In this document: positions 8,024-16,855 of the stretch, one piece after another
How positions within the stretch are numbered: position 1 is the first letter of the stretch
Layout: each line of letters begins with the position of its first letter
Virus record (IMG/VR): IMGVR_UViG_3300025860_000058
Location: 1 to 29,704 of that record
Direction: 5' to 3' (one strand)
From: a virus
Length of the DNA: 29,704 nt
Translations under genes and position numbers: made by a program
The notes under the pieces: generated by a model
Seen by the model: only the letters and a program-made list of their open reading frames with translations
Database searches by the model: none
What the model was told of the DNA's origin: nothing

Positions 8024-8251
8024 ATGAGCTTATTAAACAAATTAATATCAGGTCAAGCTTCAGCTACAAGTCTGAATGGGTCAACGCCTAGTACACCAGA
8101 ATTTGCAACGTCTACTTTACATAGACAATATTCTACCATAGGAAACCCAGATGCAGCAAATGTATCTCCAGTAAATGGAGTTTTACCTCCACCATCAACA
8201 TTAGAGTCTCCAGCAGCACCTACAAGATATTTGGATAATCTTCCAACTTAA
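8024..8251 (+). CDS. Small Pro/Ser/Thr-rich tail-cluster protein, unknown function
   Basis: The protein has 75 residues, a short N-terminal helix (MSLLNKLISGQAS), then a low-complexity Ser/Thr/Pro/Asn-rich body and a C-terminal RYLDNLP. No family is recognised. It is the first gene of a tight run (8024-14159) of baseplate genes and has its own late-promoter motif. It is probably a minor virion component or a short linker protein. Codon use is like its neighbours. Confidence 0.65.
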   Translation: MSLLNKLISGQASATSLNGSTPSTPEFATSTLHRQYSTIGNPDAANVSPVNGVLPPPSTLESPAAPTRYLDNLPT

Positions 8252-8260
8252 AAGTAGGAT

Positions 8261-10531
8261 ATGGCATTAGTTAACTTAACAACCAATCTTAAATCTTTAA
8301 GATATGGTAAGGATACAGTTGGAGGGGGTAATAGTAACCAACCCTATGTAAAAACATCAATTCCGGAAGACCTTTCTGATGTAGGAAGAACAGGTGGTCC
8401 AGATTTTTTACTAAGAGGGGGTACACTATTACCTAAGATTGTAGTTAACGATGTCTCAAGGATGACTAAAATGTTTTTCGATTTTAAATCTCCTAGAGGA
8501 CCTTTATTCATAGCAAAACAAAATTTATTATCTTTAACTAACGTTAGTTCTCAAGTAGGGTATAAAGAATTTAAAGAATCGAATACACCCCCACCTGAAG
8601 GAACAGCTATTGGTAATCTTTTACGTAGTTTAGTACCCCCATTAAATCAGGGTATATATCTACCTTTATCTACAATAGGTCAAGCAGCAGGTAATGCTAT
8701 AGGACTTCATTTAGATAAACAAGGTTTAGGATTTAATTTTAAAACTACAATTGGATCCCCTGATGGAAATTCTCTTTTAGGTTTACCTACATATTTAAAT
8801 ACTATTCATACTAATGCAACTGATGGTCCTAAAAGTAGATTATTTGGTTTACTTGACAAAGTTAATACAGATACTCAAGGTGTCAATGATTTATATTCTT
8901 ATTCTGGGGGGCCAGGTGCTACTTTAGGTGTTGGTAAAACCAACATTAAAATGGTGAATGACCAAAGAACAGGTATTAATAATCCCAATACAACAAGAGA
9001 AAAACCAAAAGTAACTTGGGGGTCAGTAACTAGATTTAACACTTTTGCAAACCAATTTGATGTTAATAATTTTGGTAGTAATCCTTTATCACCTGCTAAT
9101 CAAATAGGAAGTGGGGGTAAAACTTCTTATACTATAGGGGACATAAACATTAGTCCTACAGTAAATGATGAAAATTTAAGTAACGCTATAATTAATGATC
9201 AATTCCTTAGAGTAGGAGCAAGTGCGGCATATTTAGGAAATAGTTTTATTTTACAAAACGCAAATACTTCTATTAAAAACGCTTTTTTAGGAAATGGAAA
9301 AGTACAAACTTTTAGTGTTTATGAACAAAATGATGATCCTTTTTCATTGTCAACTAAAAATAATGGAAAGGCATTTAATAGTGGGATATTAGACAGAACC
9401 CCACAACTACAACTATCACAAGAACAAATATCAAGTAAAGAACCATTTTCTAAAACAGGAAATCAAAATAATATTACAAATTTTACTAAAAACATAGCAC
9501 CTAATGGAAATCAATTTATTCCTAATAGTTTAAACTATGTTAATGATAATAAAATTGAAAACAGAGTTAACTTAGGAGACCCAGGTAAAAGAGCAAATAG
9601 AATAAGTTATACTATTGGTAGACAAGAAGAAGGACAAGATTTAACAGTATCACAAAATTCTGGTTATAAACAAGCTTTAGATAAAATTAATGCTTTACCT
9701 ATATATCAATCAAGTTCACCTACCACAGATACTATTAAAAATGATTTAGTAAAATTTAGAATTGGAGTTATATCTAATTCAAACCCTAATCTAAAAACAT
9801 ATATTCATTTTAGAGCTTTTATTGATAGTATGAGCGATAATTTTACTGCTGAATGGCAAGATCAAGCATATATGGGTAGGGGTGAAAAATTTTATAAATA
9901 CCAAGGGTTTGATAGACAAATATCTTTATCTTGGACTGTAGCAGCTCAATCAAAACAAGAATTAATACCAATGCATCAAAAGTTAAATTACTTAGCTTCG
10001 GTATGTGCCCCTGATTATTCACCAGAGGGTTATATGGGTGGAAACTTAATATCATTAACAATAGGTGGTTGGTGTTATGAACAAGTTGGTATAATGAAGG
10101 GGTTAAATTTAGAGATTCCAACAGAATCACCTTGGGAAATAGCTCTTCCTGATGAAGGAAATAAAGCCTTTGCACAAGATGGTTCAACTATACTAAGTGA
10201 TGCTTCAGTTAAAGAATTACCTATGATAATTAAAGTTACTGGGTTTACCTTTATACCAATCCATGATTTTGTACCCGGAGTACAAAAGAATTTCTTTCCA
10301 CTTAAAAATGGTTCTGAACTAAAAGGAGGTGGAACATTCGTTGGAGAATACGGACAAGAGCAGTATATTGGATTAGCAACAACAGGGGGTAAAAATAACT
10401 ACTCAGGTGGTAAAGGTAATATTAATTATGTTCCCAGTAGAGTAGATGCTGTACCCACTAGTACTCTAAAATCTGATGGTATTGATTTTAATTCATTTTC
10501 AAGTTTTGAAACACCTAATTTATTAATATAA
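8261..10531 (+). CDS. Baseplate / tail-tube initiator-like structural protein (gp48/gp54-like C-terminal domain)
   Basis: The protein has 756 residues. The first ~480 are Asn/Gly/Ser-rich with repeated segments of loop-like composition. The N-terminal part includes GPDFLLRGGTLLPK and FKSPRGPLFIAKQNLLS. Residues ~494-695 form the recognisable domain: an FRAFIDS strand, ISLSWTVAAQSKQELIPMHQKLNYL, then ISLTIGGWCYEQVGIMKGLN, LEIPTESPWEIA and VTGFTFIPIHDFVPG. This pattern resembles proteins that cap the baseplate and nucleate tube growth (T4 gp48/gp54). Its stop overlaps the ATG of the gp53-like gene, supporting a baseplate unit. The large N-terminal extension has no T4 counterpart. The exact homologue is uncertain. 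Confidence 0.7.
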   Translation: MALVNLTTNLKSLRYGKDTVGGGNSNQPYVKTSIPEDLSDVGRTGGPDFLLRGGTLLPKIVVNDVSRMTKMFFDFKSPRGPLFIAKQNLLSLTNVSSQVGYKEFKESNTPPPEGTAIGNLLRSLVPPLNQGIYLPLSTIGQAAGNAIGLHLDKQGLGFNFKTTIGSPDGNSLLGLPTYLNTIHTNATDGPKSRLFGLLDKVNTDTQGVNDLYSYSGGPGATLGVGKTNIKMVNDQRTGINNPNTTREKPKVTWGSVTRFNTFANQFDVNNFGSNPLSPANQIGSGGKTSYTIGDINISPTVNDENLSNAIINDQFLRVGASAAYLGNSFILQNANTSIKNAFLGNGKVQTFSVYEQNDDPFSLSTKNNGKAFNSGILDRTPQLQLSQEQISSKEPFSKTGNQNNITNFTKNIAPNGNQFIPNSLNYVNDNKIENRVNLGDPGKRANRISYTIGRQEEGQDLTVSQNSGYKQALDKINALPIYQSSSPTTDTIKNDLVKFRIGVISNSNPNLKTYIHFRAFIDSMSDNFTAEWQDQAYMGRGEKFYKYQGFDRQISLSWTVAAQSKQELIPMHQKLNYLASVCAPDYSPEGYMGGNLISLTIGGWCYEQVGIMKGLNLEIPTESPWEIALPDEGNKAFAQDGSTILSDASVKELPMIIKVTGFTFIPIHDFVPGVQKNFFPLKNGSELKGGGTFVGEYGQEQYIGLATTGGKNNYSGGKGNINYVPSRVDAVPTSTLKSDGIDFNSFSSFETPNLLI

Positions 10532-10848
10532 TGGGAAGATATACAAGAAATAGAATATTAACAAAAACCGACCCAAACGGGACTAGAGGTATAAGATATT
10601 ATAGGGGCGTAAAATACCCTGAAATTGCTTTATCCCCGGATGACATATATGTTTATGCTGAAGCGGGAGATAGGTTTGATATTTTAGCTAATGAGTACTA
10701 TAGTGATCCTTCCCTATGGTGGATAATATCAACAGCAAATGGTTCATTCCCACAAGATACTTATTATTTACCATTAGGAATACAAATTAGGGTACCAACT
10801 AATATCGGTGCTATACAAAGTGCATATAATAAGTTAAATAAGTTTTAA
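10531..10848 (+). CDS. Baseplate wedge protein, LysM-like, T4 gp53-like
   Basis: The protein has 105 residues. Residues ~41-90 form a LysM-like fold: VYAEAGDRFDILANEYYSDP, then LWWIISTANG and LPLGIQIRVP. The DRxDxLAxxYYxDPxxWWxIxxAN pattern is characteristic of phage gp53/tail protein X-type baseplate proteins. These bind near the hub and link wedges to the inner baseplate. The ATG overlaps the preceding stop (TAATG) and the next gene starts two bases after its stop, so the three genes are coupled. Confidence 0.75.
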   Translation: MGRYTRNRILTKTDPNGTRGIRYYRGVKYPEIALSPDDIYVYAEAGDRFDILANEYYSDPSLWWIISTANGSFPQDTYYLPLGIQIRVPTNIGAIQSAYNKLNKF

Positions 10849-10850
10849 GG

Positions 10851-13800
10851 ATGAGTATAATAGGAGAATCAATTAATAATAGTGTCTCAAGTCAAATTTC
10901 AATACGACAGTATTTACATGGGAAACAAACCAGAAATAAATCTGATATTAGTGTATTAAGTAATAATAATGCTTGGTTAAAACTTGCTTCATCCGTAAGA
11001 GTTATAGGTCAAACAGTAAGTGAAAAATGTGGTGAAGAGTATAATGAAGAATCAATTCCTACTTACAATCCTACTACCGGAAAATTTGAAGAATTAGAAT
11101 CAAATATCAGCGCAGGAGAACAAAAATTAAGAGATATAGGGTTAGATAACACAAGTAAATTTACAGGAAACCAATTAGCAAGAAAAGCTATTTTATTTAA
11201 CACCCTTTCAGAATTATCACCAGATGGGGGTAACACTTATATTAATAGGTCTGGAGTATCTAAAACTAATAGCTTATGGAATAACAGTAGTTATGGTTTA
11301 GGAGGGACAGATTTTGGTCTTGTACCTAGCCCGGGTTTAATCTCAGCTAAAATCGACTGTAAAAATAGGGGTTCAATTCGAGAAGCAACAATAGAATTAA
11401 AGGCTTATAATAAATTTCAATTTGAGTTAATAGAACTTTTATACTTAAAGTTAGGGTATACTATGTTATTAGAATGGGGGTGGAGTAAATACGTAGACAA
11501 TAGTGGAACTTTAAAATTTGTTGAAAATACATTAATCGAAGATATGTGGTTTAATGATAAGAATAACTTTAATGAAATAATTAAAGAAATTAGCACTTAT
11601 CAAAGAAAATATAGTTCTAACTATGATGGGTTTTTAGGGAAAGTAGTTAACTTTGATTGGAATTTTCAACCCGATGGTACTTATAATATAACTTTAAAAT
11701 TAATTACTATAGGGGATGTTATAGAATCCCTAAAAGTAAAACTACCATCAGATCTGGTATCTGCGGCATCTTTAAAGAGAACCCTTGAAAAGGGTAATGC
11801 ACAAACCGCTCAACTAAAGACTGTATCAAGTCCTATTATAACTAATGCAGGATCTTCTACCTTATCCCTTAATTTATTTAACGATATAGCTTCAAGTAAA
11901 CCTGACTTTTGGAGTGGTAACCAAACGAATTATTTTTCTTTATTTTCTAATTTAAAAGAAACAGATTCATTTGGAACAGAAATAGATTACGTAATAAGAA
12001 AAAAATACAAAAGTAATGAAGATGACCAATTCCGCCCTACGGGAGTAGATAGTAACAAATATACTTATTATTTAACTTTTAGGGAGTTACTAGCAAAATT
12101 AGAAAAATATTGCATCCCTTCTATTAATACGGATAAAGTTCTTACTTTTGATACAAGTACTGAAAGTATATGCTCTACTTTTATTAACCAAATTTCCTTT
12201 AATCCTAAAATATGTTTAATTAAACCTGCTTTTACTTCAGCACTAAATATATCAACCCCCCAGGAACTTAAAGATAAAAAATTAGGTGTTAAAAACTTTT
12301 ATAAGGCATTTGCTAAATTGAAAAATTTTACAATTCAAGAAGAAGAAACCAATATAATATATGGGGATATTATGAATATTTATCTTAATTATGATTTTGT
12401 TTCAACCATTTTAGAAAAAAATACTAAAGATGGTAATATCACTCTTTTTAAGTTTTTATCAAGTATATGTGATGGTATAAATGATTCTTTAGGAAACCTT
12501 AATAAATTAGAACCAATTATACAAGATGATAACGTAATTAAAATAATAGATCAAAACCCTATCCCCGGAATAGAAAAGTCTACAAACTTTGGGTGTAGAT
12601 TTGTAGAAACTCCCACCTCCTTTGAAATTTATGGGTATAACTATAGTGATAATACAAAATCAACATCAAATTTTGTAAGGGATTTTGGATTTAGAACTAA
12701 AATAGGCCCAGAATTAGCAAGTATGATTACTATTGGAGCAACAGCACAAAATGAATCCACTAAAAATTATGATGGGACGTCTTTTTCTAAATGGACTGAA
12801 GGATTAAAGGATGCGTATGCTGTTGATTATGATGATCCTGAGGATGCTGAACTTACACCTCCAAAAATCCAACCCGAATTTTATCCTTTCACTTCTGAAC
12901 AAGTTCAAAAAATGTATGAGCATTTTAACGAAGCGGATATTGATTTTTTCTATGGTCCTGATTTTCTTTCTTATAGTAACGTTCTATTCGATTTACCAAC
13001 TTGGAGAAAACAAGAAATCACTTATGTAGGAACTTATAAGGGTACGGGTACAAGAGATATAGACAAAAGATGTCCTGTTACTAAAAGAACATACAGTAAT
13101 GTTACATGGGCCAAATATTTTCTTGAAGCAAAAACTAGTTACATTAAAACACTTGCTAAAAGAGAAAAAGATGATTTACCTGAAGATTTAAATATTCAAA
13201 GTTATGTACAATGGTTAATTAATGCCCTTGGTGGAAAATTAAATGGAAGAACTATTGAGGAACCTTTATACTTTTATTTTAATAGTGATTTTTATAAAAT
13301 AGGAAGTTCTTTATTTAAGGGTTTTATAAACCAAATCAACACTCAAGTATATGAAAAGGGGAATAAATTAGTTCCTTCAAATACTATAGGGTTTATTCCT
13401 ATGGATTTAAATTTAACTATTGATGGGTTATCGGGGATTAAAATATTTAATGCCCTAGATGTTAATCAAAGATTCTTACCTAAGGCATACAGTACCTCCT
13501 TAAAATTTATAATTACAAAAGTAAACCATGAAATATCTAATAATAATTGGGGAACATCTTTAGGTACAATAGTAGTACCTAAAATAAACGAAATTACTCC
13601 TTATATTTTTTCTATACCAGAAGAGAATTTAAAAAAACAAACAGCACGTAATAGCCGTTATGAAGAACTCCCAGTATTAACTTCATTTCCTTCTTCAAAA
13701 TTAACTTATGTTAAAGCAAAAGAAATATTACTTAGAATTGCGGGTGAAGATTTAGGACTTGCTATATTTGCTATACTATGGTCTGAAGCTAGTAAAAGTA

Positions 13801-14159
13801 ATGGATCCTTTAATTCAGCAGGGGGTAATAATTATTCTGGAGTCCAAACAGATAGTGGAGTTTGGGGAGGTAGTAAAGATAGTATATCAAGTAAACTCAT
13901 AGTAGCTAGATTCTCTAGAGAAGATGCAGTAAGCTTAAGAGAATTTGCAGCTTTTGAAAACGATGAAAACTTCCTAAAATTTATGCAGAATAGGGTTAGT
14001 GCTAAAGGTTTTACATCAAATCCTTATAATTGGACTACAACTTATATTAATAAATGGTGGTCCCCTGAAGGAAAAGAAAATTTTACCTCAGACTCTCCTA
14101 CATATAAAACCAAATTATCATTTTTCCAATCAGCTAAAAAAACATGGGATAATATCTAA
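10851..14159 (+). CDS. Very large baseplate hub-like protein with C-terminal putative muralytic domain
   Basis: The protein has 1102 residues. The N-terminus (IRQYLHGKQTRNK, NNNAWLKLASSVRV) and the segment FGLVPSPGLISAKID with LLYLKLGYTMLLEWGWSKY at ~160-215 look like a hub-type ring protein. The middle is Asn/Lys-rich. Residues ~950-1102 resemble a glucosaminidase/lysozyme-like domain: an AIFAILWSEASKS helix (candidate acid Glu979) followed by SAGGNNYSGVQTDSGVWGG. A hub fused to a wall-degrading domain would parallel the separate gp27/gp5 of T4 and would help the tail pierce peptidoglycan. The hub role is inferred from position and length, the enzymatic role from motif only. Confidence 0.72.
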   Translation: MSIIGESINNSVSSQISIRQYLHGKQTRNKSDISVLSNNNAWLKLASSVRVIGQTVSEKCGEEYNEESIPTYNPTTGKFEELESNISAGEQKLRDIGLDNTSKFTGNQLARKAILFNTLSELSPDGGNTYINRSGVSKTNSLWNNSSYGLGGTDFGLVPSPGLISAKIDCKNRGSIREATIELKAYNKFQFELIELLYLKLGYTMLLEWGWSKYVDNSGTLKFVENTLIEDMWFNDKNNFNEIIKEISTYQRKYSSNYDGFLGKVVNFDWNFQPDGTYNITLKLITIGDVIESLKVKLPSDLVSAASLKRTLEKGNAQTAQLKTVSSPIITNAGSSTLSLNLFNDIASSKPDFWSGNQTNYFSLFSNLKETDSFGTEIDYVIRKKYKSNEDDQFRPTGVDSNKYTYYLTFRELLAKLEKYCIPSINTDKVLTFDTSTESICSTFINQISFNPKICLIKPAFTSALNISTPQELKDKKLGVKNFYKAFAKLKNFTIQEEETNIIYGDIMNIYLNYDFVSTILEKNTKDGNITLFKFLSSICDGINDSLGNLNKLEPIIQDDNVIKIIDQNPIPGIEKSTNFGCRFVETPTSFEIYGYNYSDNTKSTSNFVRDFGFRTKIGPELASMITIGATAQNESTKNYDGTSFSKWTEGLKDAYAVDYDDPEDAELTPPKIQPEFYPFTSEQVQKMYEHFNEADIDFFYGPDFLSYSNVLFDLPTWRKQEITYVGTYKGTGTRDIDKRCPVTKRTYSNVTWAKYFLEAKTSYIKTLAKREKDDLPEDLNIQSYVQWLINALGGKLNGRTIEEPLYFYFNSDFYKIGSSLFKGFINQINTQVYEKGNKLVPSNTIGFIPMDLNLTIDGLSGIKIFNALDVNQRFLPKAYSTSLKFIITKVNHEISNNNWGTSLGTIVVPKINEITPYIFSIPEENLKKQTARNSRYEELPVLTSFPSSKLTYVKAKEILLRIAGEDLGLAIFAILWSEASKSNGSFNSAGGNNYSGVQTDSGVWGGSKDSISSKLIVARFSREDAVSLREFAAFENDENFLKFMQNRVSAKGFTSNPYNWTTTYINKWWSPEGKENFTSDSPTYKTKLSFFQSAKKTWDNI

Positions 14160-14175
14160 AAATATAAATTAAACA

Positions 14176-15015
14176 ATGTACTACCCAAAATCACAATTAA
14201 CTACTAATTTATCTACTAATGGGAAAGAATACCAATTAGTAGATACCGGTGAATCCTATGTTGGGTCTTATTTTAAAACATCTGATGGTAAATATTATAC
14301 TGGTAAAACCCCCCAAGATGGTAATAACCAACAATTAGTAAGGTTATTTCAAGACACCCCAAATTCACCATCACTTCCTTCTGATAGCGATCCTACTTTT
14401 CCCCAAACAGAAGTTCCTATAGGATATAGTTTATCAACATCATCCTCTCCCATTTCAATTACCACCCCAAAAGGAAATATAGTTTTCCCAACTGAAGGAG
14501 AATATGAGACTGGAGAATATCAAAGATATTTTTTAAAACACAATGTTAATAATAATTACTTAGAAGTTAACCAACTAACCTATAATAATTTCTTTAATCA
14601 AAATCCAATTGTACCATTTCAGTTATATACTGCTATTAAAATAGATTGGATATTAGTAGGTAAACCAATAGAGGTTTATAATATTAATAGAAATATAGCT
14701 CTACTATATGAAAAAGAAAAAAATATTAGAGGGTTTTCAAATTTCTTTAAAGGTAGGTATTTAAAATATTTTCGCCCTTTAAAAAATGAATATTATACAA
14801 CTAAAGGAGGAGAATTAAGGGTTCAAGATACAAATGAAAATTATGCGGGTAATTATCATGTATATTCAACTAGGGGAGTAATTATGGAAGGTAAATTTCA
14901 TTCTGCCTCCCCACATAGAGTCTTAATCCCATTTGAAGGTGAAGAAATTGCTAAAAATATAATACCTCCTACTATAAGTAGGGAGGTAGGTACTTCAATA
15001 AGAAAAAACTACTAA
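14176..15015 (+). CDS. Virion structural protein with duplicated YxGxY domain
   Basis: The protein has 279 residues. Two similar ~40-residue segments lie at 16-55 and 211-250. Both share the pattern E-x-x-(L/V)-x-DT-x-E-x-Y-x-G-x-Y, then a short turn and an x-G-K segment; the second ends in GKFHSASPHRVLIP. Between them are a Ser/Thr/Pro-rich linker and a domain (110-200) containing QRYFLKHNVNNNYLEV. It closes the tail gene cluster, so a fibre-attachment, baseplate-peripheral or virion decoration protein is likely. I do not recognise a characterised family. The 16-base spacer after the hub gene indicates co-transcription. Confidence 0.7.
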   Translation: MYYPKSQLTTNLSTNGKEYQLVDTGESYVGSYFKTSDGKYYTGKTPQDGNNQQLVRLFQDTPNSPSLPSDSDPTFPQTEVPIGYSLSTSSSPISITTPKGNIVFPTEGEYETGEYQRYFLKHNVNNNYLEVNQLTYNNFFNQNPIVPFQLYTAIKIDWILVGKPIEVYNINRNIALLYEKEKNIRGFSNFFKGRYLKYFRPLKNEYYTTKGGELRVQDTNENYAGNYHVYSTRGVIMEGKFHSASPHRVLIPFEGEEIAKNIIPPTISREVGTSIRKNY

Positions 15016-15043
15016 AAAACTAGGCTACCGCATAAATTAATCG

Positions 15044-15049
15044 TATATT
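15044..15049 (+). promoter_or_regulatory. Putative early/middle promoter of the polymerase gene
   Basis: TCGTATATTTACCTATAAAT begins at 15041 and is very similar to the sequence before the right-edge gene (29283 onward): both share CGTATATT, TATAAA and an AAAGGT just before the ATG. Here the upstream TTG element is replaced by TAG at the expected distance. A 5-bp inverted repeat (TACCT/AGGTA) also spans the leader. It marks the change from tail to replication genes. Confidence 0.45.
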
Positions 15050-15068
15050 TACCTATAAATAAAGGTAT

Positions 15069-16337
15069 ATGTACTGGTTGATAGAAAATGAGGAGCAATT
15101 AAAGGTTTTATTAAATAGTGGTTTTAAAGAGGCATTTGTCGAAGTAATCCCCTATAATGATACAATCCACCCAACTTTAAACAAGGTTAGCCTTGTGTAT
15201 ATTAGACCAATTAACGCACATAAAGGGTTTATGGTATGCGTTAAGCACAATGAAGGTTTAAATGCTTTAGATACGGATGTATACACATTATTGAGCAAAT
15301 TTGATGTGTTGTATTGCCGTGATAAGAAAGAGATACTACATTATTACTCTCTAAAAACTCTTTATGACATAACCGCACCTCCTCATACGTATATACGACC
15401 AACTACCAAAGCACATGAAATATTTTATAACCAACATAAGGATGAAATTTGCGTAAACGCTATTATCCCGATTGTTAAACATTATGAATTGTGTGAACAC
15501 ATTTTTGAAGATCTAAAAACGAATATTAACAGACCTAAAACTAAATATGATGAATTCTTTAATACTAAAGTATCCTTGGTATTCAACTACCTCGAACGAA
15601 GTGGAATACAAATACACAAACCAACCTTCGAAGAACACTTCCATAAAATTGATGGTGAACGAACATACACTCAGTACAACCTTCGGACAACCACAACACG
15701 ACCTTCAAACAAATTTAAAAACGTAAATTATGCAGCTCTCTCACATAAAAACGGGTGTAGAAAAAGTTTTATACCGAGTAATAACAGGTTTATTGACATT
15801 GATATTAGTGCCTACCATCCTAGCTTGTCTTGTCGCCTCATTGATTATAATTTCCCCTCTGTTGATATTCACAGCCATTTACAAACGTTATATAAAGTGG
15901 ACTACGCTAAGTCTAAAGAATTAACTTTTAAACAACTATACGGAGGAGTATTTAAGGAATACAAACACCTAGAATTTTTTAAGAAAATTGATATATACGT
16001 AAAAGAACTCTGGAATAAATTTGAAAGCGAAGGGGAGATAACGTGTCCAATTTCTAGTTTTGTGTATAAAAAAGAAAATTTGGAGGAAATGAATCCACAA
16101 AAACTTTTTAATTATTTGCTGCAAAATTTGGAGACGTCAATGAACGTTTGTATATTATGGGATATGATAACAATATTGAGAAATAAGAAGTCTCAATTGG
16201 TATTATACACATATGATTCGTTCTTAATTGATTGGGATGAAAGTGAAAAACAAGTAATAGAAGATATAAAAGATATATTTACTAAATATAAATTAAATAT
16301 AAAAACAAAAGAAGGTTATGACTACGATTTTAAATAA
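15069..16337 (+). CDS. Short, divergent family A DNA polymerase
   Basis: The protein has 422 residues. A polymerase-like core is seen at ~205-390: TTTTRPSNKFKNVN (207-220), equivalent to the TGRLSS...PNLQN segment; motif A DIDISAYHPSL (243-253); motif B KSKELTFKQLYGG (281-293), with K283, F287, Y291 and G292 at the spacing of Pol I K758, F762, Y766 and G767; and motif C LYTYDSFLID (379-388), with D383 as the metal ligand but YDS instead of HDE. No 3'-5' exonuclease motifs are evident in the ~170-residue N-terminus. It starts a replication cluster that also holds a separate 5'-3' exonuclease. Its role as the replicative polymerase is an inference; a specialised polymerase is possible. Confidence 0.78.
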   Translation: MYWLIENEEQLKVLLNSGFKEAFVEVIPYNDTIHPTLNKVSLVYIRPINAHKGFMVCVKHNEGLNALDTDVYTLLSKFDVLYCRDKKEILHYYSLKTLYDITAPPHTYIRPTTKAHEIFYNQHKDEICVNAIIPIVKHYELCEHIFEDLKTNINRPKTKYDEFFNTKVSLVFNYLERSGIQIHKPTFEEHFHKIDGERTYTQYNLRTTTTRPSNKFKNVNYAALSHKNGCRKSFIPSNNRFIDIDISAYHPSLSCRLIDYNFPSVDIHSHLQTLYKVDYAKSKELTFKQLYGGVFKEYKHLEFFKKIDIYVKELWNKFESEGEITCPISSFVYKKENLEEMNPQKLFNYLLQNLETSMNVCILWDMITILRNKKSQLVLYTYDSFLIDWDESEKQVIEDIKDIFTKYKLNIKTKEGYDYDFK

Positions 16338-16785
16338 TTCTCCAAATACGTATAATACGAACTATGATGTTATAACGTCATTCCAAAACATAGGAGATTT
16401 GAACAATAAGTTATTTTGTACCTTCACAAATTTAGAGAATTTAGATTCTTTATTAGAAGAGATTACAAGCAGATACACCATTATATACAATAAAATGTTT
16501 GTCCTCGAGATCGTGGGCAAAGATGAATATGTTGTAACTTATAATGTAGACCAAGGAAATATACAAACAATTCCAGAAAACACTATATTAGTACATAGAA
16601 AAAAAGAATCTAACACTTTATACACTATTAATGCCCTTAACGAGTTAATTAAGAAGTTAAATGGGGGTGTTGTAGATACTAAATATCAAATAGATTGGCA
16701 ACATTATAGAAATTGTGTTTTACTTACACAACATAATGATTTAAACCAATTGAATACAAAAATATATAAAATAATCGAAGTATAA
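16318..16785 (+). CDS. Unknown protein coupled to the polymerase gene
   Basis: The protein has 155 residues and overlaps the end of the polymerase gene by 20 bases in another frame, which suggests translational coupling. It looks like an alpha/beta domain: RYTIIYNKMFVLEIVGKDEY (50-69) and VTYNVDQGN, then NTILVHRKKESNTLYTINAL, and a C-terminal helix and strand ending NTKIYKIIEV. No catalytic motif is recognised. The overlap suggests a replication accessory role, but function cannot be assigned. An alternative start a few codons downstream cannot be excluded. Confidence 0.72.
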   Translation: MTTILNNSPNTYNTNYDVITSFQNIGDLNNKLFCTFTNLENLDSLLEEITSRYTIIYNKMFVLEIVGKDEYVVTYNVDQGNIQTIPENTILVHRKKESNTLYTINALNELIKKLNGGVVDTKYQIDWQHYRNCVLLTQHNDLNQLNTKIYKIIEV

Positions 16786-16786
16786 T

Positions 16787-16815
16787 TTGGTTCCCCAAAA
16801 TATAGTTCGTATATT
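16787..16815 (+). promoter_or_regulatory. Host-type promoter for the ssDNA-binding protein gene
   Basis: TTG at 16787-16789, a 20-base spacer and TATATT at 16810-16815 fit the Bacteroidetes TTG / TAnnTT(TG) promoter pattern. The TTCGTATATT block is also present at 29281. The leader to the ATG at 16856 is about 35 bases. Confidence 0.5.
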
Positions 16816-16855
16816 AGTTACATATAAACAGTTATAATTAAAAATAAGTTACATT

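Noticed and set aside
15053-15060. TATAAAT(A) before the polymerase gene as a T4-type late promoter
   Set aside because: It matches the T4 TATAAATA sequence, but the gene is a replication gene and the block is part of a longer shared CGTATATT...AAAGGT leader; the five-copy motif is a better late-promoter candidate.
15730-15924. A + strand 64-codon frame inside the polymerase gene resembling a membrane protein (LILVPTILACLVASLII)
   Set aside because: It lies across polymerase motif A in another frame; no ribosome-binding site or spacing evidence, and hydrophobic shifted frames are common in AT-rich genes.
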